A stretch of DNA of 64,000 nucleotides. Source: Rhynchopus euleeides. Lineage: Eukaryota; Euglenozoa; Diplonemea; Diplonemida; Diplonemidae. Under the pieces are notes generated by a model that searched no databases, was not told the origin of the DNA, and worked only from the letters and a program-made list of their open reading frames with translations. Shown here in pieces: positions 44,479 to 54,108 of this stretch; position 1 is the stretch's first letter, and each line of letters begins with the position of its first letter. The stretch is from assembly GCA_963210315.1 (NCBI GenBank), contig OY723272.1, forward strand, positions 682,001 to 746,000, written 5' to 3'. The translations under genes were made by a program, and so were the position numbers.

Positions 44479-44898
44479 TTAATACAGGTTTTGTACACTA
44501 TAGTACCCTTGTGTGCAGGTCATGGGGGCAGAGGGGGTGTCGCTTCTTTGGAGAGGGGGCCCGGCCTGGAAGTAGGGGTTCTCTACAACACGGCTGAAGA
44601 TGAACCGACACCAGGCGATGTCGATCATTGCCCTCTCGCTGGCTGAGGGCAGGGGAACACCGAGCGCCATCCGCTTCGCCGGTCCTGGGCCGTCAGTCCC
44701 CGGGGCCTTCCTCTTCGGGGTGGTGGTGGGGGCGTCCGTGGCCTTCTGCTTCACGGCCTCGGGGGCCTTCTCGCAGCCCCGCAGGTGGCTCTTGAGCCGC
44801 GATGCGGACTTCCCCGAGGCGCGCAAGCCACAGTGCTTGCACTTCGTCGCCTCGGTGAACTCACCGTGGCTCCAGCAGGCAGGACGTCCCCCCGACAT
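44479..44898 (-). CDS. BED-type zinc finger protein with hAT-transposase-like segment (truncated)
   Basis: The protein has 139 residues from the ATG at 44898 (an in-frame upstream TTG is not preferred). Residues about 10-45 hold CKHC ... H-x4-C, as in BED fingers. After a basic, P/T-rich linker comes AWCRFIFSRVVENPYFQ, resembling the start of the catalytic region of hAT transposases, where a RFF/IY-x-V-x-P-x-F pattern follows the finger. The rest of a transposase is missing, and the last residues run into the TTTAATACAG array, so this is a fragment or a solo DNA-binding derivative. Confidence 0.65.
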   Translation of the reverse strand: MSGGRPACWSHGEFTEATKCKHCGLRASGKSASRLKSHLRGCEKAPEAVKQKATDAPTTTPKRKAPGTDGPGPAKRMALGVPLPSASERAMIDIAWCRFIFSRVVENPYFQAGPPLQRSDTPSAPMTCTQGYYSVQNLY

Positions 44899-44999
44899 TT
44901 TTCCCAGGTGCAAATTTCTCGGGCGCGCTTCGCGCGCCCGAGACTACGCGGAGATGGCCACTCGCATACGCTCAAGGACTTGCGAGACAGGCACACGCT

Positions 45000-45064
45000 A
45001 CAGGGGGGGTCTGGGGGGCGGAGCCCCCCAGCCGCCGGAGGCCACGGTAGTGAGCATCTGTTCC
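45000..45064 (+). repeat. Dispersed G-hairpin repeat, copy 2
   Basis: Same unit as at 40693, with one extra G. It lies about 75 bp after a GC hairpin with a TTCG turn near 44925-44943. Confidence 0.9.
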
Positions 45065-45430
45065 TTGCACGTGTCAACGACTTGCTGCACGAACTTGACA
45101 GACAGCTCTTAGACTCAAGGCGGCTCTGCACCGGGGCTGAACATGCTCCCCAGCCAGGAGACCCCATTCCTACTGGTCCCCAGGGAAATCTCCCCCCGCC
45201 CCCGCTAAAAGTGACCCCCCAGGGGGCCCAAACTGCGGGGGGGGGTCTTTGACCCCCCCCCGACCCCCCTTAGATTAGGCCCTGTGATGGATAATCCTCC
45301 TGTGTGGGGGTCTGTGTGGTGCCGTACCTGCAGTGACAAACGTACCTTGTACTAAACTCAAAAAGCGCCGAGTTTAATACAGTTTAATACAGTTTAATAC
45401 AAACGTGTTTAATACAGTTTAATACAGGGC

Positions 45431-46274
45431 CTGCCTACACTGCTCTCCCCCCCCCCCCCCCCCGAGCTCACGCACCCACACCCACCCGGCGCGGTTCCCA
45501 CCACCACCACTGTGGCCCGTCCCTCCCCCCTCTCCTGAGATGGGGGGTGTGTGCGGTGAGCAGTGGCTTCTAGCGAAACTATAGATCCCCTTGCGCCAGT
45601 TCAATTTGCAGCTCTCGGGGCTGCCTTCCGCTCTGTGTCAACTGCCAAAAGCTGTGTTACTTTGCGACCAGTTTTTTGTGAGGCGGCTCGCGTGTTTCTC
45701 ACTTTTCCGAAAGCCCCCCCTCGAAATCAAATGCGGGGGGTGGGGGTGGGGGTGGGGTGGGGTGGGGTGGGGGTGTGCTCAATGGCAGGGCGATGTTCAC
45801 TCGGCGCAGTGGATCCTTGCCATTGGAGACAGGCCCTTCGCAACGCATCTAACACAAAAAAAATCGCAAAGACATGCGGTTATCCTTTTACTGCGCAGTA
45901 CACCCCCCTCCTCCCGAGGCTGCCGGCTGGAGTCCCATCGTTATATAGCACGTGAAGGGGTCCCCATCCACACCACGTTAAGTTTGCCGATTTTTTGCAT
46001 CTTCGCTCCAGAACCCAGAAAGGATAGGCAAAATAGGGGGGCTGTGCGGCACAGCGGATGCACGCTTTTCATGTTATGTATCTATGCAGGCAACCCGCAG
46101 GGCACCCCAGGGAACAGAAATCGTGGTTTTTTTTTGTGGGGAGGGTCGTGGTCGCCCAAAAAAATGCAAGCAAAAAAAACCCCTTGAGGGCACACCCACA
46201 CACACGCGATTTCCTCCCCTTCGTTCTTCCCCTTTTAAACTTACCAATTTCCGGGGCGGGGGGAGGGAATCGCC
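45431..46274. other. Spacer, nothing recognised
   Basis: It begins with a long C run (45447-45463) and contains G-rich GGGGT repeats near 45737-45773. Open plus-strand frames at 45563-46187 have no recognisable domains. Confidence 0.4.
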
Positions 46275-47048
46275 TCACTGCGAGGCGCTCTGTGCGCTCC
46301 CCCCACCACCACCGGGGCCACCCGTGTGGTGGTGGTGCGGATGCACGTGGCTCGGCGGCAGCACCTCAGCCCCTCCTTTCTGCCGTGCCCCGCCACAGGG
46401 CCGGGGCCCCTCCACTGCACCCCCTTTGGCAGTGCCAGCTGCGGCTCGCCCACCGGGGGCGTCGTCTGCGCTAGCCCCGCCGCTGTTGGCCACACCACCC
46501 TCATCCGCAACATAGGTGTCCAGCACAAAGGTGTGGAGCCACCCCTCCGGCAGGCAGTTCCGGGGGAATTTCCGGCAGGGGGTGAAGACCTCGATGTAGC
46601 GTTTGTCCATCGGCTGCGCTTTGTAACGCCCGCAGTATCGGTCGTACTCGTCGTAGATGGAGACCAGTGAGAGGCCCTGCAGACGCCGGAGGCAGCCGAC
46701 CACAACACCTTCGCGATGCCGCCCCTTCATCGAGTGGATGAGGATCGGGTGATAGGACCTGTCGAGGATTATCCCCAGGACATTCGTCACGTCTTCGAGG
46801 GACATGGTTGTGAACGGCTCCTTGTTCCCCTCCATCCCGATCACCATAGTCTCGCCCACAATGTTCTCCAGCGAGATGCGTTTATAGTCCGCAGGGAGCG
46901 TCTCCGTCCCGATGTACAGCAGGCACCGGAGCGACAGCTTCTTGAGAAACCCGATATTCTCCTTCGTCGGGCAGCCGCTGCGGTACACCCCAGGCAGGAT
47001 CATGGCGAAGTTGATAGGGGGGACTATCACGCCTTGTCGCTCAGTCAT
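46275..47048 (-). CDS. Siw14/Oca1-type atypical dual-specificity phosphatase fold, catalytic Cys replaced by Ser
   Basis: The protein has 257 residues from the ATG at 47048. The family pattern is clear: NFAMILPGVYRSGCPTKENI at the start, FLKKLSLRCLLYI, then the loop region HPILIHSMKGRHREG and VVGCLRRLQGLSLVSIYDEY. Plant and fungal atypical phosphatases (PFA-DSP, Siw14/Oca1) hydrolyse inositol pyrophosphates or phosphotyrosine using the cysteine of HCxxxxxR. Here that position is serine (codon TCG), while the following K, G and R are kept. It is therefore probably catalytically dead, a pseudophosphatase like some yeast Oca proteins. The C-terminal 70 residues are low-complexity (G, A, H). No intron is needed. 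Confidence 0.88.
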   Translation of the reverse strand: MTERQGVIVPPINFAMILPGVYRSGCPTKENIGFLKKLSLRCLLYIGTETLPADYKRISLENIVGETMVIGMEGNKEPFTTMSLEDVTNVLGIILDRSYHPILIHSMKGRHREGVVVGCLRRLQGLSLVSIYDEYDRYCGRYKAQPMDKRYIEVFTPCRKFPRNCLPEGWLHTFVLDTYVADEGGVANSGGASADDAPGGRAAAGTAKGGAVEGPRPCGGARQKGGAEVLPPSHVHPHHHHTGGPGGGGGSAQSASQ

Positions 47049-49058
47049 TGTTGGGCTGTTGTATCGGCCCAAGGGCAATCCTCCCCTCTTCCTCCTGGAC
47101 AGAGGATCGCCTGGCGGGTGTGTTGGTGGTGGTGGTGATAGGAGGCGATGGGGTGCGTGATATGAGCGCCAAGGGGAGAGAAGTGCAGGTGGGGACAGGG
47201 TGTGGGGGAGGGGGCTTGTTTATGTATGCTCGAGTTACCGGCTGCTTTACCACACCGTCCTTCCCTTTTTTTCCCTCGTCGGAGAGCGACCAAAAAAGGA
47301 TAAGGATCGGTGGCAGCAAACCTATGACGAAAAAAACCCCCCGAACTGGATAGGCCTCATCAGCAGGAACAGAACAGCGAGAGACAAATTGCCGGCAGGT
47401 AGTGCACGAGCCGCAACGCACAGCCCGAAGCAGTGCTCCAGGAAAGTGTACATGACGCAGGGCAAGCGAATGGCTTTGTCCCTGCGAGAGGGGGGCGGTG
47501 AGGGTGACTAGCCAAAAATATCTCCCCGAAAGGTTGCGGGATCTCCTGTTTGCACCGGGTGGTTCGTTGCTGACGCATTGTGAATCTCAGAAGGGCCTGT
47601 TTTGGCGCAACCAATAAGGGGGCCTTGTTGTTTTGGCAGGCGCAGCTTAACACCCTGTTTTGCGCGATTTCCATGCGGATGCAGATAGTCAGAGCAAAAG
47701 CAAAAAGAAAGAACATTTTATCGGGGCCATGCGTGTGCCCCAAATCTCCGTGCACACACCAACTCCCTGGTCTGATGAAGTGGTGTGAGTTGGGGGACCG
47801 CAAGATCCCAGAAAAAAAGATGAGGCGTTGTTTGTGCGCCAAACCCGGGGGAAAGATATACAAGGCACAGGAAAAGCCCTATCCACGCTAGGGCTGCGCT
47901 CTGCCAAAAACGATCCTCAATCAGGGTGGGGAGGGGGTGGACACCTTCAGATTCAGAGTTCAGGAACAGCCAATGCAGGAAGCCGTCCGCCGAGAGGATC
48001 CGTGGCAGACACCTGATACCTCTCTTAGAACAGAAGCCTTGCGTTGCCCCCCCTTTTGAGATTATTTCCGGTCAGCAGATGGTTTGTTCTCGCCGGAACG
48101 AACTGTACCTGCAACCTCTTCGGATTTCGGTTCTTTGTATTCTTGGCGCGTGGCCAACGTAATTTCACTTATTCTTTTCAGGGGGTCTTCGCAAAAAGCA
48201 GTGGAGAGGGGTGCGTGTTTATGTCGCAGCTCCGCCACAGCTTTTTTTCAAGTAAACATAATACACCGAAGACATCGCCGGCGTGTTGCCGATTTAGCTA
48301 AGGCACCTTCTCGAACACCAAACAGTTCAGGCGCTTCCACATGAAAAACATCAAAAAACTGCAGAGCGCCCTCCTTTGCCACAGGAGGTCTATTCTTTGA
48401 ACGTAAAATACACCCACACTGCGGCACGCCCTTCCCTGAGCTGCGGCCTCCAGTGTGGACTTCTTATTCGAAGTCCGGTGGGGTGGTGTGCCGCCTTGCG
48501 CGCAGCCTTTGTTCGGAACTTTGCCGCGCACGTGACAATTCGCGGAAAGGTGCCATCCAGTTGCAGCATCACCATCAGGCAAAAAAGTGGGCTGCTTGTG
48601 GGGTGTTTGAAATGCCAACACATGCAGATGGAATGCCATTCGTAGAGAACGGGCAGAAATGACGCTTCTCACTGGCACCCACAATCTTTTTTGCCGAGTG
48701 CAGGTCGCATCGAGCGAGCTCTGATGCTGCCTACACTGACGAGCTCTTATTGAGCCGTGCAGGCCACACTGACCGATGCCCCCAACACTCCAACTTGAAG
48801 CCATCAATGCACTGTTGCAGCACACACGGCTATGATGCGGAGCATGTGACGTACAAGTGCGACAAACCCGCAGAGGGCCGACACACTCAAAACGTGACTA
48901 CCACACACATATATCACCATTATAAAAAGATCTTCAAGACTTGTAACGTCATGTCCGAAATTAAAATCTTCTTCTTCTTGTCTTTTTGTAAAACCCTGTG
49001 CCTGGAATTTTGACCGAGTTAGATAAAATTTTCAGTGCAATCCTTCAGCACCTCCCCC
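47049..49058. other. Intergenic region without supported genes
   Basis: Several frames of 60-175 codons overlap on both strands (for example 47360-47863 and 48298-48825 minus) without motifs. A segment at about 47826-47850 shares GTTTGTGCGCCAAAYCCGGG with 2986-3003. Near 48985-49012 the words AAACCCTGTGCCTGGAATTTTG recur inverted at about 52558-52582, on the other side of the 49-51 kb element. Confidence 0.4.
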
Positions 49059-49290
49059 CTACACGGTGGACTCCAGCGGGGGTAGGGTAACCCTTTTCGG
49101 GAGTCTCAACTAGGGGGAGTCCAACTCCCGCTAGCGGGAGTCTGACTCCCCCTAGCGGGAGTCTTTTCACCTATTTTCACTCATTTTTCCCATGATACCT
49201 ATGCAATGTGGCACTCGTCACTGAAGTACAGCCACACCAAACGAAACGGACGTTTCCACCCATCCCAGCTCGCAGACCTGATTCACAAAA

Positions 49291-49671
49291 ATGGGGAAGA
49301 CGACAACGAAGCCGGCAGCGAAGCCGGCGGCAAAGTCGATTAAGAAGAAGAAGAGCGCAGAGAGTCCCGAGGCTGCGGAGGCGACGAACATTGTGCATGA
49401 TTTTTGCACGGCCTTCCCTGTTAAAAAAGGGGGCAGTGTGCTGACACTGGGATCCATTAGAAGGCTCCTAGCAACGGTGTTGAGCAAGGAGCTCCACAAG
49501 CACAGCACCCAGGTGGCCAACGCAATCATCGCCATGTCTTCCCTGACATGGATAAGTTCGCTGTCAGGGAAGTCGCAACGATGCGGAAGGAGGGCGCTCT
49601 CCGTCATATACAAGGTGGAGGCGAAGTATGGCAAGGTGCAGGATACAAACGTGTCGTCGGGGGCAGCCTGA
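49291..49671 (+). CDS. Gene A copy 2: short basic protein, diverged
   Basis: The protein has 126 residues with a lysine/alanine-rich start (KPAAKPAAK, KKKK), followed by a helical segment SVLTLGSIRRLLATVLSKEL and an AIIAM segment. Position for position this follows gene A copy 1 (LSNTALKALIGKITGK ... SAAM) and the copy at 63933, and it occupies the same place upstream of a gene B. It is much shorter than copy 1, lacking the acidic second half. The basic tail recalls histones, but no histone fold signature fits. Homology rests on short similarities plus gene order. Confidence 0.5.
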   Translation: MGKTTTKPAAKPAAKSIKKKKSAESPEAAEATNIVHDFCTAFPVKKGGSVLTLGSIRRLLATVLSKELHKHSTQVANAIIAMSSLTWISSLSGKSQRCGRRALSVIYKVEAKYGKVQDTNVSSGAA

Positions 49672-49817
49672 AGCCGCGAATGATCGCGACACGGGCGAAC
49701 GGCTTGGCACCGTGGGTCTGGATAGATGCTGGAGTTCGGCCGGGTGAAACCGGAAGTCGCAGCAAAATTTGCCCCCCCAGATTTCTTCCTCAAACCCACC
49801 CGTGGGCTGATCCGGCC

Positions 49818-49916
49818 TTGCACGGTGGACTCCAGCGGGGGTAGGGTACCACTACCGGGTTTAACCCTTTTCGGGAGTCTCAACTAGGGGGAGTCCAACT
49901 CCCGCTAGCGGGAGTA
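49818..49916 (+). repeat. Internal copy of the element terminus
   Basis: About 99 bp nearly identical to 49061-49160 (CACGGTGGACTCCAGCGGGG ... CTCCCGCTAGCGGGAGT), same orientation, ending about 20 bp before the ATG of gene B copy 2. It contains an extra CCACTACCGGGTTT. It could also make the 1.6-kb segment 49818-51413 a separately mobile unit, or serve as a promoter for gene B. Confidence 0.85.
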
Positions 49917-49936
49917 TAGATCAGCAGTGGGCAACA

Positions 49937-51073
49937 ATGAGGCGATGCGGGGGGCGAGGGCACCGATGCTCACTGTGCGACATCCCAGAAGAACGCTGGT
50001 ATCAACAGGTGCATCGATACCCGCACCTGACTCTCTCTGAGATAAAAGAGGCTGGCTACCCCTCCCTCTTGGCAGGTGTGCTTCCCAATGCCCGCTACGT
50101 CACCCCAGCACTCCATGACTGCAAGGGGCTCGCCATGCGGCTGATCAGGGTACTGGATGAGACAACAAAAAAATATTCGACAAGACCTGTACAAACCTTG
50201 CACTGAATGTGTCGCAGAATGGGACAGGTGCTCAGTTCCGGAAGGTCGTGCTTGCCTGTCACAGGACACACCTACAAGGGCTTGTTCCGCTACCTCTTTG
50301 TCTCCCTTGCAGACCTCATGCATTTCCGGTATGCAGACATCCCCTGGCACTTCTGGGGATGCAAGGATGAGTCAGCCCGGATTCCCTTCTTGCGTGCTCG
50401 GATCTCAGGGCATATATTTCACTGGTTGATGGAGCATGCCGAAAAGGGATCAACGCGCAATGCCTACGTACACAGTCTCCATCATTGGTGGGCTCCAGAA
50501 GATGCAGTGCCTCTGCAGAACAACGACGAATTTGAAGAAGCAGAGAACGGACATCGCAAGAAAGATGCCGTTACAATCGCCAGCTCCGCAACTTACGAGA
50601 GAGATCTTGCGATGGCAGAAGAGAAGCGGCGCGCATCGGGCATGCCTTGGAAGGTTGCGCACCTGTCGCAGGACGGGATCCTCGGGTATAGTGAAGTCAT
50701 TCTGTGTCCGTGTCTGCACACCCGACACGCTCATAGATTGGCTGTGTATGTTCTTTGCACACAGTTGACACAGCTGCAGAAGGGGTTTGTGCACTGCAAC
50801 ACACAGGACTTCGTTGAACCCATCAGCGCGCCCTACTTCCTGTCCCGGTTCCCCGAAGGACACCGCAAATTATCGCTCTGCTTGTGCAAAATGCCAATCC
50901 CGCTGGGGGCGACTTTCACACCATTCGTGTCATCCGAGGCGACTTTGAGCACGCTTGACCAACGCGCACAGCAGGAGGGGGATGACAGTTCTGACGAAGA
51001 AGATGAGGCCTGCAGGATGGCTTGTCTTGCCCAAGGTGTAACACAACTACGACAGGCGATGGCCGCACTTTGA
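49937..51073 (+). pseudogene. Gene B copy 2: full-length frame with one in-frame TGA
   Basis: A single frame runs for 379 codons, interrupted once by TGA at 50204-50206 with ATG as the next codon. Upstream, W-x2-Q-x-H and EIKEAGYPSLLAGVLP match the copy at 63121-63271 (ELHEAGFESLYAGVTP). Downstream, LMHFRYADIP and HSLHHWWAPEDAVPL match the copy at 55193-56354 (LVHFRYNDIP, HSMSHWFDPEDAHPL), followed by a shared ERDL-x-E block. The C-terminus ends with an acidic stretch and lacks the three zinc fingers of copies 1 and 3. A one-base nonsense mutation is the simplest reading; read-through or re-initiation at the adjacent ATG is possible. Function unknown; by context a protein of the surrounding element. 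Confidence 0.7.
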
Positions 51074-51413
51074 CACCTCAAATTCTAACCGCTCACCTCC
51101 GCAGGTGCAGCCGCTACCAGGAGGATAGGTAGGTAGTCCAGAGTCCGGGGAAACTGACAGAAGCAAAACAAGCCCCTCCCCATCCCTCTTCCACCATGAT
51201 TTTACCCCCCACGCCAGTAGACTGTAACTATATCATGGGAAAAATGGATGAAAATAGGTGAAAAGACTCCCGCTAGGGGGAGTCAGACTCCCCCTAGCGG
51301 GAGTATAGACTCCCGCTAGCGGGAGTCTGGACTCCCGCTAGCGGGAGTCTTTGACACCCGCTCAGACTCCCGCTCCCAGACTCCCGCTAGGGCCGCTGGA
51401 GTCCACCGTGTAG

Positions 51414-51596
51414 ATTTTTAGGTTTTCTTGACCCAATGGTCGAAATCTGCGACATAGTGGAAATCCCGGGGACATGTCGAATTCGAAAATTTTGGGTTAA
51501 AAACCCCCAGGGGGGACCCTTTGGTTTCACCCCCTGTTGGGGGGCCTGGTGGGCGTTCAGGTGAGCTGCGACCCTTGGTTCTGACAGAGTGCAGCA
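51414..51596. other. Short spacer after the element
   Basis: It includes a G-rich stretch (51507-51548). Nothing recognised. Confidence 0.4.
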
Positions 51597-52046
51597 ATGG
51601 TAATCAACCGTCGTGAACGTACTTTCGTGCCGGCATGGCTATTCATGGGCACCGTGGCATGTCGCCGCATCCGTTCCGATCACAAGTGCCAGAGGCAAAT
51701 CAGGAGTCCTGGTCCAGTGCAGGCACCTGCGCTGCAGATACCCAAGGGACTGTTGTGCACAAAAATGCACACACAAGGACATCAACTGACCGAGGCAATG
51801 CAGCTCGCAGCCTATCGATTCGATTCGGGGCACAAGCCTCACGAGCTGGTCACGCGATACCACGTTACTCTGCGTGGCGTATTCCGTGCAGCCGAAATGG
51901 CTTGGGCAGCAGTGCACAGGGGACCTTCTGCTGCACTGCGACAGGACAACCCAAGCACGTGCCGCGTACATCCAGAGGTGAAGTTGGATGAGGAAGATCA
52001 GTGGCTTCTGGGAGGAAGAGGGCGACCGCATCCACGTCGCGGATAA
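51597..52046 (+). CDS. Small ORF with helix-turn-helix-like segment, unassigned
   Basis: The frame has 149 codons. The segment from about residue 65, LTEAMQLAAYRFDSGHKPHE then LVTRYHVTLRGVFRAAEMAW, has the rhythm of a helix-turn-helix as in transposase or regulator N-termini, and ends in an acidic KLDEEDQWLL. The N-terminal 60 residues look poorly conserved and may not be translated. It could be the start of a truncated transposase. No downstream continuation was found. Confidence 0.35.
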   Translation: MVINRRERTFVPAWLFMGTVACRRIRSDHKCQRQIRSPGPVQAPALQIPKGLLCTKMHTQGHQLTEAMQLAAYRFDSGHKPHELVTRYHVTLRGVFRAAEMAWAAVHRGPSAALRQDNPSTCRVHPEVKLDEEDQWLLGGRGRPHPRRG

Positions 52047-52930
52047 CACACTCAGCACACGAGCGGGCGTTGCAAGAAATCCCCCATGTGTAAACAGGGG
52101 AAATCGGGCTTTTAGGGGATCCTGGATCTTCGAACGCAGAACACCCCACCAGCCTGCCGGGCGTGTGAAGTGTTCGCAAGGATCCGCACGGTGAAAAGTT
52201 TCCTGAGTTGGCTACGCCGAACTTACAAAATAAAAATTTCCACACATATTTTTCGACTTCCTGAGGCCAAAAACCGATGTTCCTGGACCCAGATGTGACA
52301 TCTGGATGACATAATAAAAATCCAGAGTGCCTTAGAGGCGCGCGGGACATTTTTTTGGGGTTCGTGACTGGGGACCCCCTATTTTGGGGGATTTCCCGTA
52401 GGTGGAAAATGTCGATTTTCCAATTTTAATTCTCTCTCTGGGGGCACCTGCGGGGCCATATTTTGCATTTTCAGACAGGGGACATATACCCTACAAACCC
52501 GATTTTCGGGTTTTTTGACCATTTTATGCCTTGTGCGAAAACGTGATATTTTTTGGACAAAATTCCAGGCACAGGGTTTAAATGTAAAATGTAAAAGTGC
52601 ATCAAGATCTTGACAAAATGTAAAATGCAAAATTCAAGTCTTGACCAAGATCTTGACAAAATGTAAAATGTAAAAGTGAAAATCGGTTTTGTAAGTCGGC
52701 GGGACTGAAGTGACGTCACTCCAGCGAGGGCGTCGGTCCTGAAGTGGGTTTGCTGAGGAGGACAACATACCCGACAGAGGCAAATATGACCCCTGGGACC
52801 CCAGAAACACAATTCCGCCCGGTTTTGGGCACGTTTGAGCACTTCTGAGCAGTTTAGTCGTGTTCCGGAAAAATGTACCACAAAGCTGTACCTCAGCCCC
52901 CCCTGGGCAGAAGGCAGAATCGCAAACCAT
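52047..52930. other. Spacer with short TGTAAAATG repeats
   Basis: Between about 52580 and 52680 the words AAGATCTTGACAAAATGTAA and ATGTAAAATG recur two to four times. The rest shows no gene. Confidence 0.45.
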
Positions 52931-53620
52931 CATGTCTCGCAGTGATCCAGTAAGCGGTGTTGCCAACCGTGCTGCCCGACGATACGTGGGGTCAAAAGTG
53001 GAACATGACAACACCTTGTTTGCGGTGTGACATGCGAGACAGTAGAAAAGTATCACTGGAAACAAAGGGGCCATCGGTACAGAGGAGGGGCATGTTTCCA
53101 GCCCCTTCAGACCTTCAGACGCAACGGTTGCATCTCGACTCAATGCGGGATAATCGCTGATCGGACTGGCATAGGGCATCAACTGCAGGCATATCGAGCA
53201 ACAGAGGATCACTATGCCACTTGCAAAATCACTTGTGTCAGAATTTGTGTGCACATGTTCTTGGGCCAGTGACAGTGATAGCGGCAGTGAGCCATCCGAT
53301 GACCATGAAGAAGGGGCATGGACTGGTGTCAGACATCCGCAGTGTGCCGAAGACGGCCCCTTACGGTTGTCTTGTATGAAAGACTGAAGGCTACAATGCC
53401 AAAGTTCAAGCCGTACAACAAGGACGAGGGGGTGCAACTCGGCTGTCCAGGCAGCTACGCACGGACAGGCAGAGTCCTCCACACTTCTGCCATAGCCCAC
53501 ATCCAAAGCACACTCGGTGCCTTTGATTTCCAGGCACAGTTCTGGTATGGGATCTGTGTGTTGTATTCACACAGATCCCATGGTTGACATATCCAGTGGT
53601 TGCGGCAGTCCCGCCTGCGC
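52931..53620 (+). pseudogene. Decayed coding stretch, unassigned
   Basis: A frame starts at the ATG at 52931 (MSRSDPVSGVANRAARRYVG) and stops after 32 codons. Sequence with coding character continues in other frames (CETVEKYHWKQRGHRYRGG, then DSDSGSEPSDDHEEGAW near 53268-53318). At least two shifts would be needed, so this is likely a dead gene fragment. A 290-codon frame on the opposite strand (52634-53506) lacks any motif and I treat it as the shadow. Confidence 0.3.
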
Positions 53621-53872
53621 ACCTGGGTATACTCCGTTGTTCAGCATACCGCATAGTCTGACGGCTGCACGGCTCCCCCTCCCCTGCAGCAGCGTCTTTT
53701 GTGCCAGGCTGGTCGCTAACCATCATTCATCATTCCACTCATTCTGGGTTTCCCCCCCCTAGATATTTCATCATTCTACCATCATTCCACCGATGGTGGA
53801 ATGATGGGATGAAACACACACTACCACCTCATTCACCCACCATTCCCCAGGGTCAAAGAGTATGGTTTTGCA

Positions 53873-53935
53873 GGAACAGATGCTCACTACCGTGGCCTCC
53901 GGCGGCTGGGGGCTCCGCCCCCCAGACCCCCCTGT
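53873..53935 (-). repeat. Dispersed G-hairpin repeat, copy 3
   Basis: Reverse-complement copy of the unit at 40693 and 45000 (GGAACAGATGCTCACTACCG ... CCCCTGT), preceded by GCA as in copy 2. Confidence 0.9.
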
Positions 53936-54045
53936 GGCGTATGTCTCGTACTCAAGTCATTCGATTCCCATCAGGTCAGGGAATCCAACCACTCCAGTAG
54001 CCTCAGGAGGACGCAGCCAACTCACACAGAATCTGTCGCCACAAT

Positions 54046-54108
54046 GAACAGATGTTCACGACCGTGGCCTCCGGCGGCTGGGGGGCTCTGCCCCCCAGAC
54101 CCCCCTGT
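54046..54108 (-). repeat. Dispersed G-hairpin repeat, copy 4
   Basis: Second reverse-complement copy, 173 bp after copy 3 (GAACAGATGTTCACGACCG ... CCCCTGT). The two differ at a few positions, including CTCCG versus CTCTG in the hairpin turn. Confidence 0.9.

Larger units (their letters stand above)
44412..45430. mobile_element. Element bounded by TTTAATACAG arrays
   Basis: About 80 bp of tandem TTTAATACAG units (44418-44492) and a second array of the same units in the same orientation (45372-45427) flank about 880 bp. Inside are a BED-type zinc-finger ORF, a GC hairpin near 44925 and one G-hairpin repeat. Direct rather than inverted terminal arrays are unusual, and the limits are approximate. 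Confidence 0.55.
49059..51413. mobile_element. 2.36-kb element with iterated 20-bp palindromes at both ends, carrying genes A and B
   Basis: The ends are CTACACGGTGGACTCCAGCG inverted. Inside each end are repeats of the palindrome GACTCCCGCTAGCGGGAGTC in various states: about 135 bp at the left (to 49194) and 177 bp at the right (from 51237), including the matching outer edges GTGAAAAGACTCCCGC and inverse. An extra copy of the left terminus sits inside at 49818-49916, between the two genes. Gene A copy 2 and gene B copy 2 lie in the same orientation. No target duplication was visible. It is the only cassette copy here with both ends present. Confidence 0.8.

Noticed and set aside
49291-49671. 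Histone (H2A/H2B-like) gene
   Set aside because: The K/A-rich start suggests it, but the fold region lacks histone landmarks and aligns better with gene A copies and their position.
49218-49883. 221-codon minus-strand ORF in the palindromic element
   Set aside because: Antisense to gene A copy 2 and running into the terminal palindromes.
50204-50206. Reassigned UGA codon in this genome
   Set aside because: Host genes in the window are read normally with TGA absent inside frames; one TGA in a mobile gene is better explained as mutation.
52634-53506. 290-codon minus-strand ORF
   Set aside because: No motif and odd composition; plus-strand pieces look more protein-like though broken.
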